Positions 23,637 to 33,047 of a DNA stretch of 64,000 nt are shown one piece after another; position 1 is the first letter of the stretch, and the number at the start of each line of letters is the position of its first letter. A model generated the notes under the pieces. That model made no database searches, was not told the origin of the DNA, and saw only the letters and a list, made by a program, of their open reading frames with translations. Location: positions 30,820 to 94,819 of the forward strand of contig NZ_JAGSOV010000073.1 of the NCBI RefSeq assembly GCF_023898865.1, read 5' to 3'. The stretch is from Pseudonocardia humida. GTDB taxonomy: Bacteria > Actinomycetota > Actinomycetes > Mycobacteriales > Pseudonocardiaceae. The position numbers and the translations under genes are program-made.

Positions 23637-26444
23637 ATGGCCGGGGGGCGGCTCCGGACGGGGCTGCGCGGTCGGCGCCGCGAGTGCGAGGCCCTGGACC
23701 GGCTGCTGGAGGACGTGCGGGCGGGTCAGAGCCGGGTGCTGGTGGTGCGCGGCGAGGCCGGCGTCGGCAAGTCCGCGCTCCTGGCGCACCTGCGGGCGCG
23801 GGCGTCGGGGTGTCGCATCGCCCGTGCCGCGGGCGTCGAGTCGGAGATGGAGCTCGCGTTCGCCGGCCTGCACCAGCTCTGCGCGCCGATGCTGGACCAC
23901 CTGGAACGTCTGCCCGCGCCCCAGCGCGAGGCGCTCGGCACGGCGTTCGGCCTGACCGCCGGACCGGCGCCGGATCGCTTCCTGGTCGGCCTCGCGGTGC
24001 TCGGCCTGATCTCGGAGGTCGCCGAGCGGGAGCCGTTGCTCTGCGAGATCGACGACGCCCAATGGCTCGACCGCGCCTCCGCGCAGGTGCTCGCCTTCGT
24101 CGCCCGGCGCCTGCTGGCCGAGTCGGCCGCGATGGTCTTCGCCGTGCGGTCGGGCTCCGGGGGCCACGAGCACCCGGATCATCCGGAGCTGGCCGGCCTG
24201 CCGGAGCTCGCGGTCGGCGGGTTGACCGACCGCGACGCGAACGCGCTGCTCGACCAGGCGATCCGCGGCCGGCTCGACGAGCGGGTGCGCGACCGCATCG
24301 TCGCCGAGGCGCGCGGCAACCCCCTCGCGCTGCTGGAGCTGCCGCGCGAGCTGACGCCGGCCGAGCTGGCCGGCGGTTTCGGCCTCCCCGCCGCCCTGCC
24401 CGCTGCCCTGCCGCTGGCGGGGCGCATCGAGCAGAGCTTCCTGCGCAGGCTCGGGTCGCTGCCGCCCGACACCCAGCGACTGCTGCTCGTGGCAGCGGCG
24501 GAACCCGTCGGCGACGCCGCGCTCCTGCGGCGCGCGGCCGACCGGCTGCGGATCGCCCCGGACGCCGCGACGCCCGCGGTCGGCGAGGGCCTGGTCGAGT
24601 TCGGGGTCCACGTGCGCTTCCGGCACCCGCTCGTGCGCTCGGCCGTCTACCGCGCGGCGACGCCGGACGAGCGCCGGGCCGCGCACCGCGCGCTCGCCGA
24701 GGCGACCGACTCCGAGACCGATCTCGATCGCCGGGCGTGGCACCGCGCTCAGGCGGCGGTGGGACCCGACGACGAGGTCGCCGAGGAACTCCTGCGCACG
24801 GCGGGCAGGGCGCAGGCGCGCGGAGGTGTCGCCGCGACGGCCGCTTTCCTCGAACGAGCGGCGGCGCTCACCGCCGACGCGGCGCTGCAGGGCGCGCGAG
24901 CGCTCGCCGCGGCGCAGGCCAAGTTGGAGGCGGGCGCACCCGACGCGGCCCGGACCCTGGCCGCGACCGCCGGCCTCGCACCGCTCGACGAGCTCCGACG
25001 CGCGCTCCTGCAGCGCCTGCGCGCCCAGATCGCCTTCGCACTGGGCAACGGCGGTGAGGCGCCCCCGCTGCTGCTGGACGCCGCCGCGCGGCTGGTGCCG
25101 CTCGATGTCGGGTTGGCCCGCCAGACCTGCCTCGAAGCGCTCGCGGCCGGCATCTTCACCGGGCGCCTCGGCGATGGCCGGGACGCGCGGACGATCGCGC
25201 GCACCGCGACGACGGCGTCCCAGCCCCCCGGCGCGACCGACCTGCTGCTGGACGGCTTGGCCACGCGGGTCACGGAGGGCTACGCGGCCAGCGTCCCGAT
25301 CCTGCGGAGTGCGCTGGCCGCCTTCCGCGACGACGACCTCCCCGCCGACGCCCAGCGCTGGTTGTGGCTGGCGTGCCGCGTCGCGGCGGACCTCTGGGAC
25401 CACGAGACGTGGGACGAGCTGAGCAGGCGCGGCGTCCGGCTCGCGCGCGACGCGGGCGCCCTCGACGTCCTGCCCACCGCGGCCCAGTACCGCGCGGGTG
25501 CCCACGTCCACGCCGGGGAGTACGACGCCGCGTCGGTGCTGATGGAGGAGGCCGCGGCCATCACCCACGCCACGGGAACCGCGTCCTTGGCCGATCCGTC
25601 GGGCATGCTCCCCGCCTACCGCGGCCACGAGGCCGAGGCACTGGTGCTGATCGAAGCGGCCCGCCGGGAGGCGACGGCTCGGGGCCAGGGGATGGCGCTG
25701 AGCCTGAACGAGTGCGCGCACGCCGTGCTGTGCAACGGCCTCGGCCGGTACGGGGATGCGCTCGCCGCCGCGGAACGCGCGTGCGCCCAGGCGGAGCTCT
25801 CCCTGTACGGCCTGGCGCTGGTGGAGCTCGTCGAGGCGGCCGTCCGCTGCGACGCGGGTCGGCTCGCCGCCTCGGCGCTGGAGCGGCTCTGCGCCCGCAC
25901 CGGGGCCAGCGGCAGCGACTGGGCCCTCGGCATCGAGGCCCGGTCGCGAGGGCTGGCCACGACCGGCCCGTCGGCCGAGGTCCACTACCGGGAGGCGATC
26001 GAGCGGTTGTCCCGCGGCCGCCTGGTCCCGCACCTGGCCCGCGCCCACCTCGTCTACGGCGAGTGGCTCCGGCGCGAGAACCGACGCAGCGAGGCGCGCG
26101 AGCAGCTGCGCACCGCGCACGGGATGCTGGACCGGATCGGGGCCGAGGCGTTCGCCGAGCGCGCGCGCCGCGAGCTGGCCGCGACCGGTGAGCGGGTGCG
26201 CAGGCAGACCGTCGACAGCTACGACGAGCTCACCTCCCAGGAGCTGCAGATCGCCCGGCTCGCCGGCCGCGGGCGGACGAACCCGCAGATCGGCGCGGAG
26301 CTCTTCCTCAGCCCGCGGACCGTCGAATGGCACCTGCACAACGTGTTCGCGAAGCTGGGCATCACCTCGCGCAGGGCGCTGGCGAAGGCGCTGCCCGACC
26401 GCGGGCGCCTCGTCGCCGCATCCCGTTCGGCGCCCTCGGGCTGA
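23637..26444 (+). CDS. LAL-type LuxR regulator 2
   Basis: A 935-residue relative of LAL1 and LAL3. Walker A GEAGVGKS (39-46), Walker B LLCEIDDAQWLD (the first residue after the hydrophobic stretch is Glu, where LAL1 has Val), long helical middle, and LuxR HTH in the last part (LTSQELQIARLAGRGRTNPQ, later SPRTVEWHLHNVF). It lies between the ATPase and the two universal stress genes, on their strand. Target and ligand are unknown. Confidence 0.9.
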   Translation: MAGGRLRTGLRGRRRECEALDRLLEDVRAGQSRVLVVRGEAGVGKSALLAHLRARASGCRIARAAGVESEMELAFAGLHQLCAPMLDHLERLPAPQREALGTAFGLTAGPAPDRFLVGLAVLGLISEVAEREPLLCEIDDAQWLDRASAQVLAFVARRLLAESAAMVFAVRSGSGGHEHPDHPELAGLPELAVGGLTDRDANALLDQAIRGRLDERVRDRIVAEARGNPLALLELPRELTPAELAGGFGLPAALPAALPLAGRIEQSFLRRLGSLPPDTQRLLLVAAAEPVGDAALLRRAADRLRIAPDAATPAVGEGLVEFGVHVRFRHPLVRSAVYRAATPDERRAAHRALAEATDSETDLDRRAWHRAQAAVGPDDEVAEELLRTAGRAQARGGVAATAAFLERAAALTADAALQGARALAAAQAKLEAGAPDAARTLAATAGLAPLDELRRALLQRLRAQIAFALGNGGEAPPLLLDAAARLVPLDVGLARQTCLEALAAGIFTGRLGDGRDARTIARTATTASQPPGATDLLLDGLATRVTEGYAASVPILRSALAAFRDDDLPADAQRWLWLACRVAADLWDHETWDELSRRGVRLARDAGALDVLPTAAQYRAGAHVHAGEYDAASVLMEEAAAITHATGTASLADPSGMLPAYRGHEAEALVLIEAARREATARGQGMALSLNECAHAVLCNGLGRYGDALAAAERACAQAELSLYGLALVELVEAAVRCDAGRLAASALERLCARTGASGSDWALGIEARSRGLATTGPSAEVHYREAIERLSRGRLVPHLARAHLVYGEWLRRENRRSEAREQLRTAHGMLDRIGAEAFAERARRELAATGERVRRQTVDSYDELTSQELQIARLAGRGRTNPQIGAELFLSPRTVEWHLHNVFAKLGITSRRALAKALPDRGRLVAASRSAPSG

Positions 26445-26507
26445 GGCCGGCGCCTGCCGGAGGGGTGAGCCGGGCAGTCGTTCCGCCCGTCGACGCCGGG
26501 GCACGCG

Positions 26508-26536
26508 TGTCACGACCCGCGCCCCTGTCCGGTCCT
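26508..26536 (+). promoter_or_regulatory. SigJ/ECF41-like promoter of the universal stress genes
   Basis: TGTCACG (26508-26514), 15 bases, CGGTCCT (26530-26536), ending 52 bases before the Usp ATG at 26589. Shares GTCCGGTCCT and GTCGA with the ATPase promoter. Confidence 0.72.
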
Positions 26537-26588
26537 CGTCGATGCGCACCCCGGTCGACGCCGCCGGCGGGACCCCGAGGAGATGACG

Positions 26589-27512
26589 ATGAGCGATGAG
26601 TCCACTGCCCCCGAGCCCACGCCGGGTACCCGGCCGGTCGTCGTGGGCGTCGACGGATCCGACGGCGCCCTCGATGCCGTGAACTGGGCGGCCGTCGAGG
26701 CGCACCGGCGCGCGGCCCCGCTGCGCGTCGTCACCGCCTTCGCCTGGGCGCCCGAGCGCGGGCACCCCGGTCTGCGCGAGCACTACCGCGCCGACCTGCT
26801 GCAGCGCGCACGCGAGCACCTCCGCACCGGCGCCGTCACCGTGGCCGAGCGCGCCGTCTCCGGCCTGCGGGTCTGCGCCGAGGTGGTGGTGGGCCCACCG
26901 ATCGCCACCCTCTACGAGGAGTCCCGTCGCGCTCAGCTGCTGGTGCTGGGCAACCGCGGCCTGGGCGGGCTGGGCGGGTTGCTGGTCGGGTCGGTGGCCG
27001 TCGGGCTGTCCGCGCACGCCGCCTGCCCGGTCGTCGTCGTGCGCGGCGAGGACCGCGACCCCCTCTCCCCGCGCCCGGTCGTCCTCGGAGTGGACGGGTC
27101 GCCGACGAGCGAGGCCGCGACCGCGTTCGCCTTCGACGCGGCCGCCGCCCGCGACGCGCCGCTGGTCGCCGTGCGCACCGTGCCGGACTCGACGATCGAC
27201 GCGCGGATCGCCCCGTTGATCGACTGGGACGCCGTGCTCGACACCCAGCGGACCCTGCTGACCGAGCACCTCGGCGGCTGGGCGGACAAGCACCCCGACG
27301 TGGCGCTCACCCCGGTGGTCGTCCGCGGCGGCGCGGCGACCGCGCTCGTGGAGCGGTCCCGCGCGGCCCAGCTCGTCGTGGTCGGGTCCCGCGGTCGCGG
27401 CGGCTTCGCCGGGCTGGTCCTCGGATCGGTCAGCCACGGCGTCCTGCACCACAGCCACTGCCCGGTCGCGATCGTCCGTCCCGACACGGCGGGCGCGGGC
27501 GGACCGGCGTGA
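26589..27512 (+). CDS. Universal stress protein, two UspA domains (1)
   Basis: A 307-residue tandem UspA protein. Each half has the ATP-binding pattern: GNRGLGGLGGLLVGSVAVGL near residue 130 and GSRGRGGFAGLVLGSVSHGV near 280, each followed by CPVxxVR. ATP-binding tandem Usps are typical of mycobacterial-type dormancy and stress regulons. The ATG at 26589 is six bases after GAGGAG; an ATG at 26583 is too close to it. Cotranscribed with the next gene. Confidence 0.92.
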   Translation: MSDESTAPEPTPGTRPVVVGVDGSDGALDAVNWAAVEAHRRAAPLRVVTAFAWAPERGHPGLREHYRADLLQRAREHLRTGAVTVAERAVSGLRVCAEVVVGPPIATLYEESRRAQLLVLGNRGLGGLGGLLVGSVAVGLSAHAACPVVVVRGEDRDPLSPRPVVLGVDGSPTSEAATAFAFDAAAARDAPLVAVRTVPDSTIDARIAPLIDWDAVLDTQRTLLTEHLGGWADKHPDVALTPVVVRGGAATALVERSRAAQLVVVGSRGRGGFAGLVLGSVSHGVLHHSHCPVAIVRPDTAGAGGPA

Positions 27513-27534
27513 GCCCGGCCGTGCGGAGACGACG

Positions 27535-28434
27535 ATGACCGGGCGATCCCCCGCCGACCGGCCCGTGGTGGTGGGGGTCGACGGATCTGCGAGCGCCCTC
27601 GCGGCGGGGCGGTGGGCAGCCGCGGAGGCCGTGCGCCGCGGCACCCGACTGCGGCTGGTCACCGCGCTCACCTACGCGCCGAACCGGGTGGTCGAGCCGA
27701 CCCGACTCAGCGGGCAGGTGCGCGACGTGCTGACCGAGCACGCCCGCAGCGGGCTCGTGGACGCCGCGGCGGCCGCCCGGCAGGTCGCGCCGGATCTGGA
27801 GGTCTCCGCCGGGACGCGCACCGGTTTCCCCGTCGACGTGCTCGCCGGGCAGGCCCACGAGGCCGGCCTCCTGGTGCTCGGCAACCGGGGCCGGGGCGGG
27901 CTGGCCGGGCTGCTGGTCGGCTCGGTCACCGTCGCGCTGGCCGCCCGGGCGAGCTGCCCGGTCGTCGTCGTCCGCGAGGACCACCCCGCGGCCGGACCGG
28001 TCGTCCTGGGGGTGGACGGGGAGCACGGCAGCGACGCCGCGATCGCCTTCGCCCACGAGTCGGCGGCGGCCCGCGGAGTGCCGCTGATCGCCGTGCACAC
28101 CTGGACCGGCACCGAGTTCGCCCCGGCCGGACCGCCGGTCCTGGACTGGGACGCGGTACTCGAGCAGGAGCGGGCGGTGCTGGCCGAGCGGCTGGCCCCC
28201 TGGTCGGAGAAGTACCCCGACCTGCGGGTCCACCGCACGGTCGGCCGGCACGGGGCGGCCGCGGCCCTGGTCCGGTTGTCCGAGCAGGCCCAACTCGTCG
28301 TCGTGGGGTCGCACGGCCACGGCAACCTCGCCGGGCTGCTGCTCGGGTCGGTCAGCCACTCCGTGCTGCACCGCAGCCACTGCCCGGTCGCGATCGTCCG
28401 TCCGGAGGCCGGCGGGTCCGCCGGAGCGCCCTGA
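27535..28434 (+). CDS. Universal stress protein, two UspA domains (2)
   Basis: A 299-residue paralogue of the preceding protein, 22 bases downstream. GNRGRGGLAGLLVGSVTVAL and GSHGHGNLAGLLLGSVSHSV mark the two nucleotide sites. The two proteins are similar enough to be an old tandem duplication and could form heterodimers. The gene ends inside a hairpin shared with the convergent LAL3 gene. Confidence 0.92.
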   Translation: MTGRSPADRPVVVGVDGSASALAAGRWAAAEAVRRGTRLRLVTALTYAPNRVVEPTRLSGQVRDVLTEHARSGLVDAAAAARQVAPDLEVSAGTRTGFPVDVLAGQAHEAGLLVLGNRGRGGLAGLLVGSVTVALAARASCPVVVVREDHPAAGPVVLGVDGEHGSDAAIAFAHESAAARGVPLIAVHTWTGTEFAPAGPPVLDWDAVLEQERAVLAERLAPWSEKYPDLRVHRTVGRHGAAAALVRLSEQAQLVVVGSHGHGNLAGLLLGSVSHSVLHRSHCPVAIVRPEAGGSAGAP

Positions 28435-28447
28435 CCCCGCGTCAGGG
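28429..28447. terminator. Bidirectional hairpin covering two stop codons
   Basis: CCCTGAC (28429-28435) and GTCAGGG (28441-28447) pair around a 5-base loop; flanking GAGCG/CGCTC extends the stem with a small bulge. Each arm contains the stop codon of one of the two convergent genes (Usp2 and LAL3). Confidence 0.6.
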
Positions 28448-31216
28448 GCCGCTCAGCGCGGCGCGGAGCTTGCCACGCGAGTCCACGCCGAGCTTCGCGA
28501 AGACCTTGTGCAGGTGCCACTCGACCGTGCGCGGGCTGATGAACAGCTCGGCGCCGATCTCCGGGTTCGTCCTGCCCTCACCGGCGAGACGGGCGATCTG
28601 CGCTTCCTGCGCGGTGAGCGCCCCGGCCGCCTTGGCCGAACGCCGGCGCACCGATTCGCCGATGGCCACCAACTCGCGGCGGGCGCGCTCGGCGAACGCG
28701 GTCGCACCGAAGCCGTCCAGCATCTCGTGGGCGGTCCGCAGGTGCCGGCCCGCCTCCCGGCGCCGGCCCTCGCGGCGCAGCCACTCGCCGTACACGAGGT
28801 GGGTGCGGGCGAGGTGGACGGCGACGCTGCTGCGCCCCAGGCGCTCGACGGCCTCGCGGTAGAGCACCTCGGCGGCATCGCCGGGAGCGAGCAGCGCGCG
28901 GGACCGGGCCAGCACCCCGAGGGCCCAGTCCGTGCCGGCGGCGGCCGTCCGTTCCTCCAGCCTGCGCAGGGCGGTGGCGGCCGCCCCGACGTCGCCGGCC
29001 CGGGCGCCGGCCTCCACCAGTTCGAGCAGGGTGAAGCCGAAGACCCCCAGGTCCTCGTGCTCGTAGGCGAGCCCCGCCACCGCCAGCGCGGCCTGGTACC
29101 GGCCCCATCCGTTGTGCATCAACGCCGTGAGGTAGGCGGCCGCGCCGCGCGGGCGACCCTCGCCCCAGGTGAGGGCCTCCCGGGTCTTGGCGTCGAGCCA
29201 CGCCGGGTGCCCGGCGTCCTCACCGCGCCATGCGACGAGCAGCGCCGGGGAGTACCCCAGCATCGTGATGCCCGTCAGCTCGGTGAGCGCGTCGGACTCC
29301 TCGATCAAGGCCGAGGCGGCGTCGAACTCCCCGCTGTGCAGGTGCACCGCGGCGCGGTAGCTGACGGCGAGCGGGAGGAAGTTGAGCGCACCGGACGCGC
29401 GGGCCCGTCCGACCGCGAGCGTGGTCAGCTCCTGCCACGTCGTGTCGTCCCACAGATCAGCGGCGATCGGCCAGGTCAACCAGAGCCAGCGCATCACCTC
29501 GTCCGCGGTGCCCCCGACGTCGCGCCGGAAGGCCTCCAGGGCGCGCTTCAACGGTGCCGCACCGCCGGCGTAACCCTCGGTGAACAGGGTCACGACGCCG
29601 TCGAGCAACAGGTCCACCGGTCGGGGAGACCGCACGGGCCGGGGCGCCGCGCGAGCGGCCTCGGCCACCTCGCGCAGTCCGCTGCGGCCGACGAGGCGCC
29701 CGGCGAAGACGGCCGCGCCGACCGCTTCGAGGTACGCCTCGCGCGCCTGCCCGGCATCGACCCGTTGCAGCCGGTCGGCCGCGTCGAGCAGCAGCGGCAG
29801 GGCGTCGCCGCCGCGGCGGCGGGCGTAGACGATCTGGCCCCGCAGCCGAGCCAGCCGCGCCCGGCGGAGCTCGTCCAGCGGGCCCATCTCGGCGGCGGCG
29901 AGGAGGTCGAGCGCCGCGTCGGGCGCTCCGGCCTCGAAGGTCGTCCGGGCCGCGGCCAGTGCCCGCGCCCCACGCCGAACCGGGTCCGGGGTCAGCTCGG
30001 TCGCCCGCCGCAGGAACGCCGACGCGGCCGCCACGCCGCCGCGGCCCTGCGCGCGGTCGGCCGACCGCTCCAGTTCGGCGGCCACCGCCTCGTCGGGACC
30101 CACCGCGGCATGGGCCCGGTGCCACGCCCGGCGGTCCGGGTCGGACCCCGGATCGGTCGCCTCGGCCAGTGCGCGGTGCACCTCCCGTCGATCCTGCGGA
30201 TCCGCCGCCCGGTAGGCCGCCGAGCGCACGAGCGGATGCCGGAACCGCACCCGGGCCCCGATCTCCACCAGACCCGCCGCCTCGGCAGGCGCGGCCGCGC
30301 CCAATCCGATCCCGAACCGCTCGACCACCCGTCCGAGCAACGGCGCGTCCCCCACCGGCTCGGCTGCCGCCACCAGCAGCAGCCGCTGCGTCGTGACCGG
30401 CAGCGCCCCGATGCGCCGCAGGAAGCTCTGCTCGATCCGGCCGGCCAGCGGGCGCGCATCCGGGCGCACGAACCCGCCCGCCAGCTCCGCCGCGCTCAAC
30501 CCCTGCGGCAGCTCCAGCAGTGCCAGCGGGTTCCCGCGGGTCTCGGCGAGGATCCGGTCGCGGACCCGCTCGTCGAGCCGTCCCGGGACCGCCGACTCCA
30601 GCAGCGCACGCGCATCGTCGTCACGCAGGCCCGAGATCACCAGCTCCGGAAGACCGACCAGGTGGTCGTCGTCCGCGACCGCGGCCGGCCCGAGCGTCGC
30701 CCCGCGCACCGCGAACACCATCGCGACCCGCTCGGCCAGCAACCGCCGCGCGACGAAGGCCAGGGTCCGCGCCGAGACGTCGTCCAGCCACTGGGCGTCG
30801 TCGACCACGCAGACCAGCGGCTGCCCCTCAGCCACTTCGGCCAGCAGGCTCAGCACCGCCAGACCGACCAGGAAGCGGTCCGGTGGACTCCCGGCGCTCA
30901 AGCCGAACGCCACGCACAACGCGTCACGCTGAGGGCTCGGCAGGCGGTCCAGGTGCTCCAGCATCGGGGCGCACAGCTGGTGCAGGCCGGCGAACGCCAT
31001 CTCCATCTCCGCCTCGACGCCCACCGCCCGCGCCACCCGGGACGCCACCGCGCGCTGCACCAGGTACTCCAGGAGCGCGGACTTGCCGACGCCCGCCTCC
31101 CCGCGCAGCACCAGCACCCGGCTCCGACCCGCCCCCGCGTCGGCCAGCAGTCGATCGAGCGCCTCGCACTCGCGGCGGCGGCCCCGCAGCCCGCGACGAC
31201 GAGCGCCGTCCGACAT
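28442..31216 (-). CDS. LAL-type LuxR regulator 3
   Basis: A 924-residue regulator nearly the twin of LAL1: same start (MSDGxRRxGL), Walker A GEAGVGKS, Walker B PLVCVVDDAQWLD, helical middle, and C-terminal LuxR HTH (LTAQEAQIARLAGEGRTNPE). Both lie on the minus strand and share long near-identical DNA. Start ATG at 31216 with GGGGGTGGTG before it. Confidence 0.9.
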   Translation of the reverse strand: MSDGARRRGLRGRRRECEALDRLLADAGAGRSRVLVLRGEAGVGKSALLEYLVQRAVASRVARAVGVEAEMEMAFAGLHQLCAPMLEHLDRLPSPQRDALCVAFGLSAGSPPDRFLVGLAVLSLLAEVAEGQPLVCVVDDAQWLDDVSARTLAFVARRLLAERVAMVFAVRGATLGPAAVADDDHLVGLPELVISGLRDDDARALLESAVPGRLDERVRDRILAETRGNPLALLELPQGLSAAELAGGFVRPDARPLAGRIEQSFLRRIGALPVTTQRLLLVAAAEPVGDAPLLGRVVERFGIGLGAAAPAEAAGLVEIGARVRFRHPLVRSAAYRAADPQDRREVHRALAEATDPGSDPDRRAWHRAHAAVGPDEAVAAELERSADRAQGRGGVAAASAFLRRATELTPDPVRRGARALAAARTTFEAGAPDAALDLLAAAEMGPLDELRRARLARLRGQIVYARRRGGDALPLLLDAADRLQRVDAGQAREAYLEAVGAAVFAGRLVGRSGLREVAEAARAAPRPVRSPRPVDLLLDGVVTLFTEGYAGGAAPLKRALEAFRRDVGGTADEVMRWLWLTWPIAADLWDDTTWQELTTLAVGRARASGALNFLPLAVSYRAAVHLHSGEFDAASALIEESDALTELTGITMLGYSPALLVAWRGEDAGHPAWLDAKTREALTWGEGRPRGAAAYLTALMHNGWGRYQAALAVAGLAYEHEDLGVFGFTLLELVEAGARAGDVGAAATALRRLEERTAAAGTDWALGVLARSRALLAPGDAAEVLYREAVERLGRSSVAVHLARTHLVYGEWLRREGRRREAGRHLRTAHEMLDGFGATAFAERARRELVAIGESVRRRSAKAAGALTAQEAQIARLAGEGRTNPEIGAELFISPRTVEWHLHKVFAKLGVDSRGKLRAALSGP

Positions 31217-31291
31217 CACCACCCCCGCTGGAGTCGGCGGGCCGACCCGTGCCCCGGACAGGATCGAACCGATCTTCGCACTCCCGGGGAA

Positions 31292-31311
31292 CCGAGGACA
31301 GAAGTCCTCGG
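31292..31311. promoter_or_regulatory. Palindrome with DevR/DosR-like core upstream of MHS transporter
   Basis: CCGAGGAC (31292-31299), AGAA, GTCCTCGG (31304-31311): a perfect 8-bp dyad whose core GGAC-N4-GTCC has the spacing of the DosR/DevR (OsdR) box. It lies between LAL3 (minus) and the MHS transporter (plus). Regulator identity is inference. The rest of 31217-31513 shows no gene. Confidence 0.45.
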
Positions 31312-31513
31312 GAGGAGACGGCCGACGACATCGATGTCGAGCGCGCGCCGTGGCGCTACCCCGGATGGCCGTTGGCGGGCCTCGGCCGGCCATTTACGGT
31401 TCCAGGACCGGCTCGTTGCGACCCTGCGGGTGGTCGTGCAAGGCGCAGGACATCGCGGAGCCAACCGCCTTGCCGTTTGCCAGCTCGACGCACTCGCCGA
31501 GGAGGCGACCCCC

Positions 31514-32902
31514 GTGAGCGAACCTTCCGTCCAGGGCGATCCGCGCATCCAGACCTCGGCGACCCAGAGCCGGTCCCGCACGCTGTTCGGGATCGGCTCC
31601 GGCAACGCGATGGAATGGTTCGACTGGGGGGTCTACACCACCTTCACGCCGTTCTTCGCCTCCCAGTTCTTCCACACCGGCGACACCGTCTCCGACGTGC
31701 TGAGCACGCTCGTCGTCTTCGCGGTCGGGTTCATCGCCAGACCCTTCGGCGGTTGGCTGTTCGGCTGGATCGCCGACCGGAGGGGCCGGAAGCTGTCGAT
31801 GGCGCTGACCGTGGCGCTGACCTCCCTCGGGAGCCTCGCGATCGGGCTCAGCCCGAACTACGCCGCGATCGGCGTCGGCGCGTCGATCATCCTGGTGCTG
31901 GCCCGCCTCGCCCAAGGCCTCGCCCACGGCGGTGAGCTGCCCTCGGCCCAGACCTACATCGCGGAGGCGGCCCCGAAGCAGCGGCGCGGCCTCTGGTCGA
32001 GCCTCATCTACTTCTCGGGCACCATCGGGCAGCTCACGGGCACCCTGCTGGCGGCCGTCCTCTCCACGTGGCTGTCCCGGGAGGCGATGAACGCCTACGG
32101 CTGGCGCGCCCCGTTCATCCTGGGCGGCGTCTTCGGCCTCTACGCGCTCTACATGCGGGTGCGGATGCACGAGACCGAGGTGTTCGTCGACGAGGCCGTC
32201 CGCGACGACCCCACCGCGGCCGACGGGGCGAGCCCGCAGACGAGGAAGGGCGTCATCTGGCAGACCGTCAAGGAACACCCCAAGCTGCTGTTCCAGGTCG
32301 TGGGCATCACCATGGGCGGTACGGTCCTCTACTACGCATGGGCGATCTCGGCTCCGGCCTATGCGATCAACGTCCTGGACGTTCCCGCGGCGGGCGCCCT
32401 CTGGGCGGGCGTCGCGGCCCAGGTGGTCTTCCTGGTCGTGCTCCCGATCTGGGGGGTGGTGTCCGACCGCATCGGTCGCAAGCCCGTGCTGATCGCCTCC
32501 GTCGTCGGCGTGGCGGTGCTGAGCTACCCGCTGAACGCGATGCTCAGCACGTCGCCGTGGTCGCTGTTCTTCGCGATGTCGATCGCGCTCGTCTTCCTGG
32601 GCGGCTCCGCGGCCGTCGTACCCGCCGTGTTCGCCGAGATCTTCCCGACCCGGATCCGCGCCGTCGGTCTGGCGGTGCCGTACTCGATCGCGGTCGCGCT
32701 CTTCGGCGGCACCGCGCCCTACCTCCAGACCTACTTCGCCGACCTCGACATGACGAGCACGTTCGTCTGGTACAGCGTCGCGCTCGGCCTCATATCCGGC
32801 CTCGTCATCCTCACCCTCCCCGAGACCAAGGGCATCGACCTCAAGCACAGGTCCGTCGGCGCGCACGGGCGGCGCAAGTCCCTCCGCGCCACGGCCGCCT
32901 GA
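31514..32902 (+). CDS. MFS transporter, metabolite:H+ symporter (MHS) family
   Basis: A 462-residue carrier with twelve membrane helices. GSGNAMEWFDWGVYTTF at the N-terminus, ARPFGGWLFGWIADRRGRK after helix 2, and RLAQGLAHGGELPSAQTYIAE are signatures of the MHS group that imports organic acids or osmolytes (alpha-ketoglutarate, citrate, proline/betaine). The start is a GTG with GAGGAGG nine bases before it. The exact substrate cannot be told; a dicarboxylate would suit the neighbouring fumarate and anaerobic genes. Confidence 0.88.
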   Translation: MSEPSVQGDPRIQTSATQSRSRTLFGIGSGNAMEWFDWGVYTTFTPFFASQFFHTGDTVSDVLSTLVVFAVGFIARPFGGWLFGWIADRRGRKLSMALTVALTSLGSLAIGLSPNYAAIGVGASIILVLARLAQGLAHGGELPSAQTYIAEAAPKQRRGLWSSLIYFSGTIGQLTGTLLAAVLSTWLSREAMNAYGWRAPFILGGVFGLYALYMRVRMHETEVFVDEAVRDDPTAADGASPQTRKGVIWQTVKEHPKLLFQVVGITMGGTVLYYAWAISAPAYAINVLDVPAAGALWAGVAAQVVFLVVLPIWGVVSDRIGRKPVLIASVVGVAVLSYPLNAMLSTSPWSLFFAMSIALVFLGGSAAVVPAVFAEIFPTRIRAVGLAVPYSIAVALFGGTAPYLQTYFADLDMTSTFVWYSVALGLISGLVILTLPETKGIDLKHRSVGAHGRRKSLRATAA

Positions 32903-33047
32903 GCCCCGTCGCCCGGTCACCCGACGGCCGGTGCTCCTCCCCCAGCCGCGTTCACAGATATTACGACGAATGGCCTACCCAGGCATTCTGCTCGGCAGCT
33001 GCGCGTGGGTCAACGTGTCGATGCTGGGCGAGCTTTTTCATCGCCGC

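Noticed and set aside
31394..31440. CGGTCCT on the minus strand near 31400 as another sigma promoter of LAL3
   Set aside because: The nearest TGTCACG-like string (TTGCACG) is 24 bases away instead of 15, and it lies far from the LAL3 start.
28508..32902. A 1464-codon plus-strand frame across LAL3 and the MHS transporter
   Set aside because: Only the last 462 codons (from 31514) are a real protein; the rest is antisense to LAL3.
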